Shown: piece by piece, positions 33,736 through 41,941 of the stretch
Numbering within the stretch: position 1 is the stretch's first letter
How the letters are laid out: every line of letters starts with the position of its first letter
From: Alphaproteobacteria bacterium
GTDB lineage: Bacteria > Pseudomonadota > Alphaproteobacteria > GCA-2731375
Direction of reading: 5' to 3'
Assembly: GCA_030746635.1 (NCBI GenBank)
Contig: JASLMH010000017.1
Coordinates: forward strand, 1 to 41,941
DNA length: 41,941 bases
Position numbers and translations under genes: made by a program
The notes under the pieces: generated by a model
Database searches by the model: none
Seen by the model: only the letters and a program-made list of their open reading frames with translations
What the model was told of the DNA's origin: nothing

Positions 33736-34724
33736 CGGACATTCGCCAGGTCGCCGCCATCGGCGCCGGCCGCATGGGCCGGGGCATCGCCCAGGTCTTC
33801 GCCTATGCCGGTTACCGGGTCACCCTGGCCGACGCCAAGCCCAGGACGCCGGACGAACACGCGGCCCTGCTGACGGCGGCCCGGCAGGAAATCGCCGACA
33901 ACCTGAGCATGATGGCCGAGCTGGGCGCCTTCGATGCCGGCCTGATCGACGGCATGCTGGGGCGCATCCGGTTCACCGCCGACCTGGCCGACCTGGCCGA
34001 GGCCGATCTGCTCTTCGAAGGCGTCACCGAGACCATGGAGGCCAAGGCGCAGGCCTTCACCGCCCTGTCGGCGGCGGCGCGGCCCGACGCCCTGATCGCC
34101 TCCACCACCTCGACCCTGCCGGTGGATGCCCTGGCCGGCTTCGTCGACCGGCCGGAACGGTTCCTGAACGCCCATTGGCTCAACCCGGCCTACCTGATCC
34201 CGCTGGTGGAGATCAGCCCAGGTGCGGCCACCTCGGATGGCACCCTGGCCACCGTCAAGGCGGTGCTCGAAGACGCCGGCAAGGTACCGGTGGTCTGCGC
34301 CGCCACGCCCGGCTACATCATCCCGCGCCTGCAGTCGGTGGCGATGAACGAGGCCGCCCGCATGGTCGCCGAAGGCGTGGCCAGCCCGGAGGACATCGAC
34401 AAGGCGATCCGGGCCGGCTTCGGCCCGCGCTACGCCACCATGGGCCTGTTGGAGTTCATCGACGTCGGCGGCGGCGATATCCTCTACTACGCCTCGAAAT
34501 ACCTGGCCGAGAACCTCGAATCCGACCGCTATGCCCCGCCGCAAAACGTCATCGACAACATGGCACAGGGCCGAAGGGGCCTGCGCGACGGCCAGGGCTT
34601 CTACGACTTCGAGGCCATGGACCTGCCGGCCTACCAGCGCGACCAGATGGCCCGCTTCATCGCCCTGTTCAAACACCTGGATTTGCTGCCGCCGCCGGGT
34701 GAACCTCGGGATGGCGACACCTGA
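33732..34724 (+). CDS. 3-hydroxyacyl-CoA dehydrogenase family protein
   Basis: The product has 330 residues, close to single-domain 3-hydroxybutyryl-CoA dehydrogenases. The NAD-binding motif is AAIGAGRMGRGIAQVFAYAG. The catalytic area shows HWLNPAYLIPLVEISPGA, where His-x-x-x-Pro precedes the usual Glu, and the C-terminal domain has GYIIPRLQSVAMNEAARMV and GPRYATMGLLEFIDVGG. It likely oxidises a short hydroxyacyl-CoA or a free beta-hydroxy acid; the lysine and tail of fatty-acid HCDHs are not clearly kept. It is the last gene of the coupled operon. Its GTG/ATG start overlaps the opine-type gene by 4 bp. The following 275 bp (34725-34999) contains no clear gene. Confidence 0.88.
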   Translation: MTDIRQVAAIGAGRMGRGIAQVFAYAGYRVTLADAKPRTPDEHAALLTAARQEIADNLSMMAELGAFDAGLIDGMLGRIRFTADLADLAEADLLFEGVTETMEAKAQAFTALSAAARPDALIASTTSTLPVDALAGFVDRPERFLNAHWLNPAYLIPLVEISPGAATSDGTLATVKAVLEDAGKVPVVCAATPGYIIPRLQSVAMNEAARMVAEGVASPEDIDKAIRAGFGPRYATMGLLEFIDVGGGDILYYASKYLAENLESDRYAPPQNVIDNMAQGRRGLRDGQGFYDFEAMDLPAYQRDQMARFIALFKHLDLLPPPGEPRDGDT

Positions 34725-34999
34725 CAATCCAACTGACCGACCGCAGTCTAGACTACTTGTTGGCATCCGCGATGGTGGATTGATCCTCGTCTTTACGTTG
34801 TTTTTGACGCGTTGCGCATTCGTTGTTTTCGCCATGGCGCATCGTGATTTGAGAAAATCGCGGCCCAGGAATTGCTAATATCGCGGGCTCGCTGAACGCG
34901 AACCAGCGAATAATCCAAGAAATGATCGAATGACTCTCCACGATTGCAAAAAGCAAGACCTGCGTTTCGTATGCTCGAGCAGCCACGAAGGAGGAAACC

Positions 35000-35929
35000 A
35001 TGAACATCGAGAATGGAGATCCGAGCTATACTTCCAACCCCCGCGTTCCCTTCGAAATGGCGACGGCACGCGCGCCAATGGCGGCGCCCGATGGCAAACC
35101 CCTGATCGTGCACGTGCTTTGCGCCCTTGAGCACTGGCGCTTCGACGGACCGATGCCACGGCATATCATGCCCGCCCCTCACGGCGCGCGTCCGGTGCCG
35201 GATGTACCCAATTGGAGCTGGGCCGAATACGGTATGAGATGCGGCATGCCGCGCCTGCTGCGCGTTTTAGGTGAGCGCGGCCTTCGCGCCGACGCCTGCA
35301 TCAACGCCGGCGTTCTGGACGCCTACCCCTCGGTAGCGGAAGCCGTGCTCGACGCCGGCTGGGAGTTCCAGGGTCACGGCCTGCATCAACAGGCCATGCC
35401 TGACGCCGACGAGCCGGCGTTGATCCGTGCTGCGATCGACAAGCTTGAGGCCTTTTCGGGCCAGCGGGTTCGCGGTTGGACGGGCCCCGGCCTGAAAGAG
35501 AGCCTGGATACCCCTGACCATCTAAAGGCAGCGGGTATTGAGTACACCTGCGACTGGGTCATCGACGATTTGCCGTGTTGGATGCGTACCAAGCACGGCC
35601 CATTGGTCTGCGTGCCTTATACGCTGGAACTTAATGACAGCGTCATCTTCGCGGTCGAAAAACACACCTCTTCGGAGCATTACGACCGCTTGCGCCATAG
35701 CCTCGAAGCCATCGAGCCGGAGCTTGAGCACGGCCCGCGCGTGCTGTCGCTGTCGCTGCATCATCACCTAAGCGGCGTGCTGCACCGAATAGGGTTTGTC
35801 GAAAAAATGCTAGACCTACTGTGTGCGCGGCAAGACACCGTGTTCATGACCGGAGGCCAGATCGTCGACTGGTTCCTCGCCGCCAATGGTTCCAGCGGCA
35901 GCGCAGCCAACCATGGCGAGGAGGACTAG
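35000..35929 (+). CDS. Polysaccharide deacetylase-family (CE4 / PuuE-like) protein
   Basis: The product has 309 residues of the NodB-homology superfamily in the allantoinase/PuuE-like branch. Core pieces visible are NWSWAEYGMRCGMPRLLRV, DACINAGVLDAYP, WEFQGHGLHQQAMP, which holds the metal-binding His region, RVRGWTGPGLKESLDTPDHL and SLSLHHHLSGVLHRIGF near the C-terminus. There is no signal peptide, consistent with cytosolic amidohydrolysis rather than cell-wall deacetylation; the substrate is unknown. An excellent AAGGAGGAAA ribosome-binding site precedes ATG 35000. The gene stands alone and its codon use is a little less GC-biased than neighbours, which may mean a separate origin. Confidence 0.85.
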   Translation: MNIENGDPSYTSNPRVPFEMATARAPMAAPDGKPLIVHVLCALEHWRFDGPMPRHIMPAPHGARPVPDVPNWSWAEYGMRCGMPRLLRVLGERGLRADACINAGVLDAYPSVAEAVLDAGWEFQGHGLHQQAMPDADEPALIRAAIDKLEAFSGQRVRGWTGPGLKESLDTPDHLKAAGIEYTCDWVIDDLPCWMRTKHGPLVCVPYTLELNDSVIFAVEKHTSSEHYDRLRHSLEAIEPELEHGPRVLSLSLHHHLSGVLHRIGFVEKMLDLLCARQDTVFMTGGQIVDWFLAANGSSGSAANHGEED

Positions 35930-35997
35930 TGCCGGCACCGATCACCCCGCTGTCGGGCCAATCACGCTAACCGACCCGCGGTCTATTCGGCTTCCCG

Positions 35998-37182
35998 TCA
36001 GTCGCCCAGGCCGGTGCCACCGTACAGCCAGGCGATGCGGTCGTAGATCTCGTCCTGGGTCAGGCCGCCGAGAATGGCGTTGCGGACCAACGCATGGGCG
36101 CCATCGGGGTGGTAGACGTGGTCGCCCATGGCCCGGGCACCAAGCTGCACCCGCGCCGTGCGCACCACCCGTTGGCCTTGATAGGCCTGAAAGGCCGCTT
36201 CGATATCGCCGTCGTGCGCCGCCATCGCGTGGGCCAGGCAGACGCCGTCCTCCATCGCCATGCAGGCGCCCTGGGCGTAGTACTGCAGCATCGGATGGGC
36301 GGCATCGCCCAGCAGGGTGACGCGGCCATCGGTCCAGTTGACCACCGGGTCGCGGTCGCACAGCACCCACAGTTTCCAGTCCCGGCCATGCTCGATGATG
36401 CTTCGGGCGCGCTCGTTGATGTGCGCGAAGCCTCGGCGCACCTCGTCCTTCTCGACCGGCTGGCCGGCCACCGGTTCCGGCGCGTCGTTGTGATAGGTGG
36501 CGACCAGGTTGAAAACCTTCCAGTCGGAAAGCGGGTAGTGCACGATGTGACACTTCGGCCCGACCCACAGCGTCGCTGCGTTCCAGCGCAGATCCTCCGG
36601 CATCCGCTCGGTCGGAATGACCGAGCGGTAGGTGGTGTGGCCGGATACCCGCGGCGGGTCGTCGCCGACCAGCTGTCGCCGGACCGCCGACCACAGGCCG
36701 TCGGCGCCGATCAGCGCCGATCCCGTCACCGCACCGCCGGACGCCAGGTTGACGGTGACGGCGCTGCCGTCCTGTTCGTAGCCCTCGACCCGGGCGTTGA
36801 CCCGCAGGTCGACCAGGTCGCTGACCCGGCAGGCGGTCAGCAGAACGCCATACAGATCGCCGCGATGCACCACCGCGTAAGGGTTGCCGAAGCGCCGGCG
36901 AAACCGCTCGCCGAGTTCGATGTGCATGATTTCCTCGCCACTGAGCGCATCCATCAGGCGCTGCTGTTCGATGTAGACGGCCAGGGCACGCATGCCGTCG
37001 CCGACGCCCAGATAGTCGAAGGCATGGAACGCATTGGGGCCGAGCTGAATGCCGGCACCGATTTCCGCCAGTTCGGCGGCCTGTTCCAGGACCAGGCTGG
37101 CGAAGCCCTTTCGGGCCAGGCCCAGGGCCACGGAAAGACCGCCGATGCCGCCGCCGGCGATGAGGATTGGTTTCACCGTCAT
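35998..37182 (-). CDS. FAD-dependent aromatic hydroxylase, 3-hydroxybenzoate 6-hydroxylase/salicylate hydroxylase-like
   Basis: The product has about 394 residues of the class A flavoprotein monooxygenases. It has an N-terminal ADP-binding GGGIGGLSVALGLARKG, the DG motif SALIGADGLWSAVRR, and the FAD-ribityl LLGDAAHPMLQYYAQGACMA. Strong resemblance over the whole length, including GAGIQLGPNAFHAFDYLG, is to 3-hydroxybenzoate 6-monooxygenase and salicylate hydroxylases. It would use NAD(P)H and O2 to hydroxylate an aromatic acid. The start may be ATG 37182 or ATG 37191; neither has a convincing ribosome-binding site. No ring-cleavage gene is adjacent. A paralogue lies 260 bp upstream beyond the tRNA gene, in the same orientation. 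Confidence 0.9.
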   Translation of the reverse strand: MTVKPILIAGGGIGGLSVALGLARKGFASLVLEQAAELAEIGAGIQLGPNAFHAFDYLGVGDGMRALAVYIEQQRLMDALSGEEIMHIELGERFRRRFGNPYAVVHRGDLYGVLLTACRVSDLVDLRVNARVEGYEQDGSAVTVNLASGGAVTGSALIGADGLWSAVRRQLVGDDPPRVSGHTTYRSVIPTERMPEDLRWNAATLWVGPKCHIVHYPLSDWKVFNLVATYHNDAPEPVAGQPVEKDEVRRGFAHINERARSIIEHGRDWKLWVLCDRDPVVNWTDGRVTLLGDAAHPMLQYYAQGACMAMEDGVCLAHAMAAHDGDIEAAFQAYQGQRVVRTARVQLGARAMGDHVYHPDGAHALVRNAILGGLTQDEIYDRIAWLYGGTGLGD

Positions 37183-37301
37183 GGCTACCATTAGGTTGCT
37201 GGCTCGTTATCGAGCGGAAGTCTTATACCCCGGGGACCGCATGGCAATGCCACCATGCCGGCGAAGGGTGGCCCGCCAGCCGAAGCCCGCAGGGCGAAGG
37301 G

Positions 37302-37388
<87 letters not shown>

Positions 37389-37442
37389 GCGGCCGTCACC
37401 TTGCCGCGCAAGGCGGCCTACGGCAAGGGAGATCGGGCGTCC

Positions 37443-38666
37443 CTACCAATCCGGCAGGGCCCGCCAATCATCGTCGGTGCCGAGCGCCGCCTGTTCGGCG
37501 TCGTAGGCGTAGAGCCAGACCTGTTGTTTGGTGAAGCCGTCGGGGTTGTCCTCGGCGTGGCGGCGGAAGCGGGCGTCGCGGTGGGCGACTTCGTCGGCAT
37601 CGTCCAGGTGGTACCAGCGTTCGGCGTTGCGGGAATGCTGCTGCAGGCGCTGGGCCCGGTGCTTGCGCAAGGCCTCATAACGGCGCAGGGCAGCGGCCGG
37701 GTCATCGTCGCCGTGCAATTGCAGGGTGCGGGCCAGCACCCAGGCATCCTCGATGCCCTGCACGGCGCCCTGGGCGTGGTAGGGCAGCATGGCGTGGGCG
37801 GCATCGCCCATCACGGCGATGCGGCCGTCGACCCAGTTGGGCAGCGGGTCGCGATCGTGCAGGGCGGTGACGAACACATCCTCGGTCAGCTCGACCAAGC
37901 CGCGCGGTTGCGGGTACCAGCCCTCGAAGGCGGCGCGCAGTTCGGCGCCATCGGCGGTCTGCGACCAGGATTCGCGTTTTTCGTCCTCGGCCGGGCCGAT
38001 GGCGATCCAGTTGATCAGCCGGCCGCCGGAGATGTAGTAGAACACCGCCGAGAGGCGCGGCCCCATGACCACGAAGGAATAGCGGCCGATGTCGAGATCG
38101 GCGGCGGCGTCCGCCGGCACCACGCCGCGCCAGGCCAGATAGCCAGACGGCCGCGGGCGGCCTGGGTTGAACACCCGGTTGCGGACCAGGGAGTGGATGC
38201 CGTCGGCGCCTATGAGGACGTCACCCCGCTCGCGGCCGCCAGCCGCCAACTCGGCGGTCACGCCGGCGCCGTCCTGGCCGACCGCCACCACTTCCGCCCC
38301 CAGGCGCAACCGAGCCGGGTTCAGCCGGCCGGCCAGGGCGGCGATCAGGTCGGCCCGATGGGCGTGGTAATAGGGCGCGCCGAAGCGATCCCGCGCCATC
38401 GGCATCAGCGGCGTGCTCAGGACGTTCTCGCCGCTGTCCCATTCCTTGAACTGATGCGCCCCGGGTTCGACGCAGAATTCGGCCAGATCGTCGGCCAGGC
38501 CCAGCCAGTCCAGCACCCGCACGCCGTTCGGGCTCAACTGGATACCGGCCCCGACCTCGGTCAGTGCCGGCGCCTGTTCCAGGACGACGTAGTCCAGGCC
38601 GGCCCGCTCCAGCGCCAGGGCCAGGGTGGCGCCGCCGATCCCGGCGCCGACAACGATGATCCGCAT
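37443..38666 (-). CDS. FAD-dependent monooxygenase, salicylate hydroxylase-like
   Basis: The product has 407 residues of the same class A flavoprotein family as the downstream paralogue. It has RIIVVGAGIGGATLALALER, VGAGIQLSPNGVRVLDWLG, the DG motif DVLIGADGIHSLVRNRVF, and AVMGDAAHAMLPYHAQGAVQ for FAD. The Pro after the flavin motif and the long C-terminal Arg-rich helix (RRYEALRKHRAQRLQQHSRN) are typical of salicylate or 6-hydroxynicotinate hydroxylases. It would decarboxylate/hydroxylate an aromatic acid. The 54-bp spacer to the tRNA and the 44-bp spacer to the CinA-type gene put all four minus-strand genes in one block; whether they are co-transcribed is unclear. Confidence 0.9.
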   Translation of the reverse strand: MRIIVVGAGIGGATLALALERAGLDYVVLEQAPALTEVGAGIQLSPNGVRVLDWLGLADDLAEFCVEPGAHQFKEWDSGENVLSTPLMPMARDRFGAPYYHAHRADLIAALAGRLNPARLRLGAEVVAVGQDGAGVTAELAAGGRERGDVLIGADGIHSLVRNRVFNPGRPRPSGYLAWRGVVPADAAADLDIGRYSFVVMGPRLSAVFYYISGGRLINWIAIGPAEDEKRESWSQTADGAELRAAFEGWYPQPRGLVELTEDVFVTALHDRDPLPNWVDGRIAVMGDAAHAMLPYHAQGAVQGIEDAWVLARTLQLHGDDDPAAALRRYEALRKHRAQRLQQHSRNAERWYHLDDADEVAHRDARFRRHAEDNPDGFTKQQVWLYAYDAEQAALGTDDDWRALPDW

Positions 38667-38710
38667 CTATTCTCCCCCGTGTCCCCCAATTTCACCCGGC
38701 CGCCGGCCGC

Positions 38711-39484
38711 TCAGTCGCCGCTGTCGGCTTCCTCGATCGGCTCGCCGCCCAACTCGCGCATCATCAGGCGCACCTCGTCGGCGGCGGCCTCCAGCCGGTC
38801 GACCGACTGTGAGCGGCTGACGATCGAGGCGCCGAAGCGGCCGTCGCGGTAGAACGGGTAGGAGCCCATGTCGACCTCGGGGTATTTCTCCTGCAGCGCG
38901 CCCAGGCCCTTGGCCAGGGTGCCCTCGGCCAGGTGCACGGCGATGGCGATCGAGCGCACCGGGTCGCCGCCGACCAGCTTGTGCTTCAGGCTGTGGAACA
39001 TGGCCTGGCAGACCACCGGAATGCCGGCCAGGACGAAGACGTTCTCGACCAGGAAGCCGGGCGCCTTGCTGATCGGGTTCTCGATCAAGCTCGCCCCCAC
39101 CGGCGTGCGGGCCATGCGCATGCGGGCTTCGTTCAACGCCGCCCCGGTGTGGGTGTAGTGGGCCTGCAGGATCGCCACCGCCTCGGGGTTGTGGTCGACC
39201 GCCAGGCCGAAGGCGGCGCCGATGCTGTCGGCGGTGATGTCGTCGTGGGTCGGGCCGATGCCGCCGGTGGTGAAGACATAGTCGTAGCGGGCGCGCAGCT
39301 CGTTGACCGCCCCCGCGATATCGGCCTCGATGTCCGAGACCACCCGGCATTCCCGCAACTGCACGCCGGCCTCGTTCAGCGCCTCGGCCAGGAAGCCGAG
39401 GTTCTGGTCCTTGGTCCGGCCCGACAGGATCTCGTTGCCGATGATCACCACGGCGGCGGTTACGGTCTTCGGGCGGTCGGTCAT
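38711..39484 (-). CDS. CinA N-terminal / MoCF molybdopterin-binding domain protein
   Basis: The product has 257 residues from ATG 39484 ([20 protein letters not shown]). It consists of one MoaB/MogA-like domain (about 8-175) with the family motifs [14 protein letters not shown] and [22 protein letters not shown]-terminal extension (about 176-250) contains [20 protein letters not shown]. There is no CinA amidase domain, so this is the short alphaproteobacterial form often called competence/damage-inducible protein A. Full-length CinA acts on pyridine nucleotides; MoCF-only forms may bind molybdopterin or nucleotides. It is divergent from sfsA. Confidence 0.9.
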   Translation of the reverse strand: MTDRPKTVTAAVVIIGNEILSGRTKDQNLGFLAEALNEAGVQLRECRVVSDIEADIAGAVNELRARYDYVFTTGGIGPTHDDITADSIGAAFGLAVDHNPEAVAILQAHYTHTGAALNEARMRMARTPVGASLIENPISKAPGFLVENVFVLAGIPVVCQAMFHSLKHKLVGGDPVRSIAIAVHLAEGTLAKGLGALQEKYPEVDMGSYPFYRDGRFGASIVSRSQSVDRLEAAADEVRLMMRELGGEPIEEADSGD

Positions 39485-39620
39485 GGGCGGGCGGCCTTGG
39501 GATTGCACGGGGTTTGGTTATAGCACCACCGGCCGGGCGGCCGGAATGCCCCTTGCGGGGCGATTGCACGCCGCCGATGGCACCGCTATATCAAGAGCTC
39601 GTTTTCATCAGGCCATGCCC

Positions 39621-40322
39621 ATGCAATTCCCCGACCCGTTGATCCGCGGCCGGTTGATCCGGCGCTACAAACGTTTCCTGGCCGACGTCGAACTGGACGG
39701 CGGCGAGGTGATCACCGCCCATTGCGCCAATCCGGGCTCGATGCTGGGCCTGAACGAGCCCGGGCTGGAGGTCTGGCTGTCGCCGGCCCGCAATCCCAAG
39801 CGGAAGCTGAAATACAGTTGGGAGCTGTTGGACGTGGACGGCGGCCTGGTCGGCATCAACACGGCCCATCCCAACGGCCTGGCGGCGGAGGCGATCGCGG
39901 CCGGTCGGGTGCCGGAGCTGGCCGGCTATGGCGGCCTGCGGCGGGAGGTGAAATACGGCAAGAACTCCCGCGTCGACCTGCTGCTGAGCGACGACGGCCG
40001 GCCGGATTGCTACGTCGAGATCAAGAACGTGCATCTGATGCGCCGGCCGGGCCTGGCCGAATTCCCCGATTCCGTCACCGCCCGGGGGGCCAAGCATCTG
40101 CGCGAACTGGCCGACATGGTGGCGGCCGAACACCGGGCGGTGATGTTCTATCTGGTGCAGCGGGGCGATTGCGAAGAATTCACCATCGCCGCCGATATCG
40201 ACGCCACCTATGCCGAGGAACTGCGCCGCGCCCTGGACAGGGGGGTCGAGGCGATCTGCTACCGGTGCGCCATCGACACCGATGGGATCGAGGTCGATGG
40301 GCCGTTAACGATTGTCTTCTAG
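39621..40322 (+). CDS. sfsA: SfsA family DNA/RNA nuclease
   Basis: The product has 233 residues from ATG 39621 ([20 protein letters not shown]), which equals the family's usual start; ATG 39615 is two codons upstream. An N-terminal OB-fold (about 1-75) with [10 protein letters not shown] is followed by a nuclease domain with the PD-(D/E)xK-like pair E133/K135 in [10 protein letters not shown] and a leading Asp (RVDLLL). SfsA was first described as a sugar fermentation stimulation protein and later shown to be a nuclease. TCAGG at 39608-39612 serves as ribosome-binding site. map follows 39 bp downstream and may be co-transcribed. Confidence 0.95.
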   Translation: MQFPDPLIRGRLIRRYKRFLADVELDGGEVITAHCANPGSMLGLNEPGLEVWLSPARNPKRKLKYSWELLDVDGGLVGINTAHPNGLAAEAIAAGRVPELAGYGGLRREVKYGKNSRVDLLLSDDGRPDCYVEIKNVHLMRRPGLAEFPDSVTARGAKHLRELADMVAAEHRAVMFYLVQRGDCEEFTIAADIDATYAEELRRALDRGVEAICYRCAIDTDGIEVDGPLTIVF

Positions 40323-40361
40323 CCTCAACATGCTACCTAGTACCCACCACTAGGGGATAGG

Positions 40362-41183
40362 ATGAACTACATCGCCGCCAGCACCGCGCCGCTCGAGAAT
40401 ACCGGCCTGATCAAGATCCACGATCTGGCCGAGTTCGACGGCATGCGCACGGCCGGCCGGCTGGCCGCCGAATGCCTGGACATGATCGCCCCGCGGGTCC
40501 GGCCGGGCGTGACCACCGAGCACCTGGACAAGCTTTGCCACGACTTCATCGTCGATCACGGCGCCACGCCGTCGCCATTGAACTATCGCGGCTATCCGAA
40601 GTCGGTCTGCATCTCGATCAACCACGTGGTCTGTCACGGCATTCCAGGCGAGCGGGCGCTGAAGGACGGCGATATCCTCAACATCGACGTCACCGTCACC
40701 CTGGACGGCTGGTTCGGCGATTCCAGCCGGATGTTCCACGCCGGCCGACCGAAGCTGAAGGCCCGGCGGCTGTGCGACATCACCTACGAGGCGATGATGC
40801 GCGGCATCCGGGTGATCCGGCCGGGCGCCTTTCTGGGTGATATCGGCCACGCCATTCAGAGCTACGCCGAAGGGGAGCGCTGCTCAGTGGTGCGGGATTT
40901 CTGCGGCCACGGCGTCGGCCAGGTGTTCCACGACGCGCCCAACGTCTTGCACTACGGCGAGCCGGGCAGCGGCATCGAACTGCGCCAGGGCATGATCTTC
41001 ACCGTCGAGCCGATGATCAACCTGGGCGGCTGGCAGGTGAAGCTGCTGGGCGACGGCTGGACGGCGGTGACCCGCGACAAATCCCTCTCGGCGCAGTTCG
41101 AGCATTCCATCGGCGTCACCGCCGACGGCCACGAGATATTCACCACCTCGCCGGCGGGACTGCACAAACCGCCCTACGATTGA
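40362..41183 (+). CDS. map: Type I methionine aminopeptidase
   Basis: The product has 273 residues. It removes the initiator methionine from nascent proteins. The five metal ligands are all present: D109 and D120 (NIDVTVTLDGWFGDS), H183 (CGHGVG), E216 (FTVEPMI) and E247 (QFEHSIGVT). The substrate-site His-Gly of NHVVCHGIPGERAL is also kept. The first 18 residues before LIKIHDLAEFDGMR form a short N-terminal extension. AGGGGATAGG directly precedes ATG 40362. radC follows 10 bp downstream, a common map-radC arrangement in Alphaproteobacteria. This should be the essential copy unless a second map exists elsewhere. Confidence 0.96.
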   Translation: MNYIAASTAPLENTGLIKIHDLAEFDGMRTAGRLAAECLDMIAPRVRPGVTTEHLDKLCHDFIVDHGATPSPLNYRGYPKSVCISINHVVCHGIPGERALKDGDILNIDVTVTLDGWFGDSSRMFHAGRPKLKARRLCDITYEAMMRGIRVIRPGAFLGDIGHAIQSYAEGERCSVVRDFCGHGVGQVFHDAPNVLHYGEPGSGIELRQGMIFTVEPMINLGGWQVKLLGDGWTAVTRDKSLSAQFEHSIGVTADGHEIFTTSPAGLHKPPYD

Positions 41184-41193
41184 GGCTAGCGGC

Positions 41194-41673
41194 GTGGCGG
41201 GCGGCAAGAAGGCGAAACCGCACTACCACGGCCACCGCCAGCGCCTGCGCGCCCGCTTCCTGAAGGGCGGCGCCGACGGCCTGCCGGACTACGAACTGTT
41301 GGAATTGATCCTGTTCGGGGCGATCCGCCAGGGCGACGTGAAGCCCCTGGCGAAACGGCTGATCGCGGAGTTCGACGGCCTGGCCAATGTGCTGTCGGCC
41401 GAGCCCGAGGCCCTGGCCGCCGCCGGCCTGGGGGAGAGCACCATCGCCACCATCAAAACCGCCCAGGCGGCCGCCCTGCGGCTGTCGCAGGCCCAGGTCA
41501 TGAGCGGGCCGGTGGTCAGCTCCTGGACGGCGCTCTTGGACTATTGCCGCTCCAGCATGGGGCATTCGCGGACCGAGGAATTCCGCATCCTGTTCCTCGA
41601 CCGCAAGAACCGGCTGATCGCCGACGAGGTGCAGCAGCAAGGCACCGTCGACCACACCCCGGTGTACCCGCGC
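41194..41673 (+). pseudogene. radC: radC, interrupted in the JAB domain by an inserted element
   Basis: From GTG 41194 (GAGG 8 bp upstream) about 160 residues match RadC. The helix-hairpin-helix part is at about 20-100 (LPDYELLELILF, LGESTIATIKTAQAAALRL). The start of the JAB-like domain follows (RTEEFRILFLDRKNRL, QQGTVDHTPVYPR). Normal RadC continues with E-V and then the metal-binding H-N-H-P-S-G-D motif. Here, after the CGC codon 41671-41673, the sequence becomes AT-rich and unrelated, and the frame stops at 41761-41763 after about 29 foreign residues. The metalloprotease-like active site is therefore lost unless the C-terminal half exists beyond the element. RadC is dispensable and of unclear repair role. 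Confidence 0.85.
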
Positions 41674-41684
41674 AAAATTAAACA

Positions 41685-41758
41685 GTGCAAGTGTGCTTTT
41701 AACCTATTGAATATATTAACTTTTTTTGGTAATTCTAAACAGTTGAGTGCAAGTGTGC
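41685..41758 (+). repeat. Direct repeats TAAACAGT(N5)GCAAGTGTGC at element end
   Basis: The 12-mer GTGCAAGTGTGC occurs at 41685-41696 and 41747-41758, 62 bp apart. Both copies are preceded by TAAACAGT-like sequence, with 5 extra bases in the second. They lie within 90 bp of the radC junction, where recombinase arm sites would be expected. Confidence 0.75.
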
Positions 41759-41930
41759 GTTAAGTGTATGGTTAACCATTTGCTAACTAGATATAACACA
41801 TACCTACTTTTTATACAACCAACATTTGCTTAACGGAAAACCAAACTTATCGACCAACCACCACTCAACAGTTTGCCGCCATCTCGCATGAAAGATGCGG
41901 GCGCAATATGAACTAAAGGAGTGAAAAGGT

Positions 41931-41941
41931 ATGGAATGGGT
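41931..41941 (+). CDS. Start of an unidentified element gene (partial)
   Basis: ATG GAA TGG GT begins at 41931 after AAAGGAG (41915-41921), a strong ribosome-binding site 9 bp upstream. Only three codons are visible, so no function can be given. As the first gene inside the element it may be a recombinase or excision gene (inference). Confidence 0.5.

Larger units (their letters stand above)
41674..41941. mobile_element. Left end of an integrated element in radC
   Basis: Base composition falls abruptly from GC-rich to about two-thirds AT right after the radC codon at 41673 and stays low for about 200 bp. This segment has direct repeats GTGCAAGTGTGC (41685-41696, 41747-41758), a 12-bp palindrome ATGGTTAACCAT (41768-41779), and the start of a gene at 41931. 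Terminal direct repeats and AT-rich arms are typical of integrase-bound element ends. The element type is not determinable here. Tn554 of staphylococci is known to use radC as attachment gene, so a Tn554-like tyrosine-recombinase element is one candidate; ICEs or prophages are others. Confidence 0.7.

Noticed and set aside
41674-41760. Group II intron 5' end in radC (GTGCAAG-like start)
   Set aside because: GTGCAAG deviates from GUGYG and no domain structure or intron ORF start is seen; repeats fit an integrated element better.

Overview
The window is a GC-rich chromosomal segment, most probably from an alphaproteobacterium of Rhodospirillales type. This rests on a DUF2336 protein, a short alphaproteobacterial-style NAD kinase, a TTGAT-N4-ATCAA FNR/FixK box, and overall gene content and codon bias. 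The genus cannot be named from sequence alone. Nearly all genes are metabolic or housekeeping. There are two lower-GC accessory patches (about 22.4-25.3 kb, and from 41.67 kb to the right edge) and one apparent insertion into radC at the right edge.

Layout. 0-3.5 kb: the tail of a family III CoA-transferase, a luciferase-like oxidoreductase, a sirtuin, and a LysE exporter divergent from an Lrp-type regulator. 3.57-3.83 kb holds no protein gene. On the minus strand it has an FNR/FixK box, a correctly spaced -10 element, a run of hairpins and a strong intrinsic terminator, which together look like an oxygen-regulated small RNA. 3.9-10.5 kb: a small hypothetical protein, a DUF2336 protein, moaA, a TonB/TolA-like membrane protein with Sel1 and ankyrin repeats and an 18-bp DNA repeat, a small exported protein, and nadK. 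10.6-15.3 kb: a tightly packed M81 peptidase / PLP lyase / M14 deacylase / AbrB-type membrane protein operon. 15.4-18.5 kb: a pentapeptide-repeat protein, an HpcH/HpaI aldolase and a metallophosphoesterase.

18.5-21.1 kb encodes cystathionine beta-synthase and a cystathionine gamma-lyase-type enzyme (reverse transsulfuration). A candidate sigma-54 promoter then precedes a tandem carboxymuconolactone-decarboxylase-fold protein. 22.4-25.3 kb is a patchy region with a class III cyclase-TolB-TPR protein, the remnant of a VOC dioxygenase and a palindromic intergenic repeat. 25.3-27.4 kb is a methionine block on the minus strand: metA, whose Glu111 predicts acetyl-CoA use, and a MetE-like protein with an in-frame deletion. 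A GAF histidine kinase and malate synthase follow.

30.8-34.7 kb is a plus-strand run of five genes: a chromene-carboxylate isomerase-like protein, a small ORF, a D-cysteine desulfhydrase-type PLP enzyme, an opine-dehydrogenase-type enzyme and a 3-hydroxyacyl-CoA dehydrogenase. The last four are joined by 4-bp overlaps. Then come a polysaccharide deacetylase, two paralogous FAD monooxygenases either side of tRNA-Leu(UAA), a CinA-type MoCF protein, sfsA, map and radC. radC is cut in its JAB domain at about 41673 by AT-rich DNA with direct repeats and the start of a new gene, i.e. the end of an integrated element.

Functionally, sulfur amino-acid metabolism recurs (CBS/CGL, MetA, MetE-like, DcyD-like), as does degradation of amino-acid conjugates (M81/M14/PLP lyase and opine-type operons). 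The strongest candidates for something undescribed are the FNR-controlled small RNA and the element in radC.
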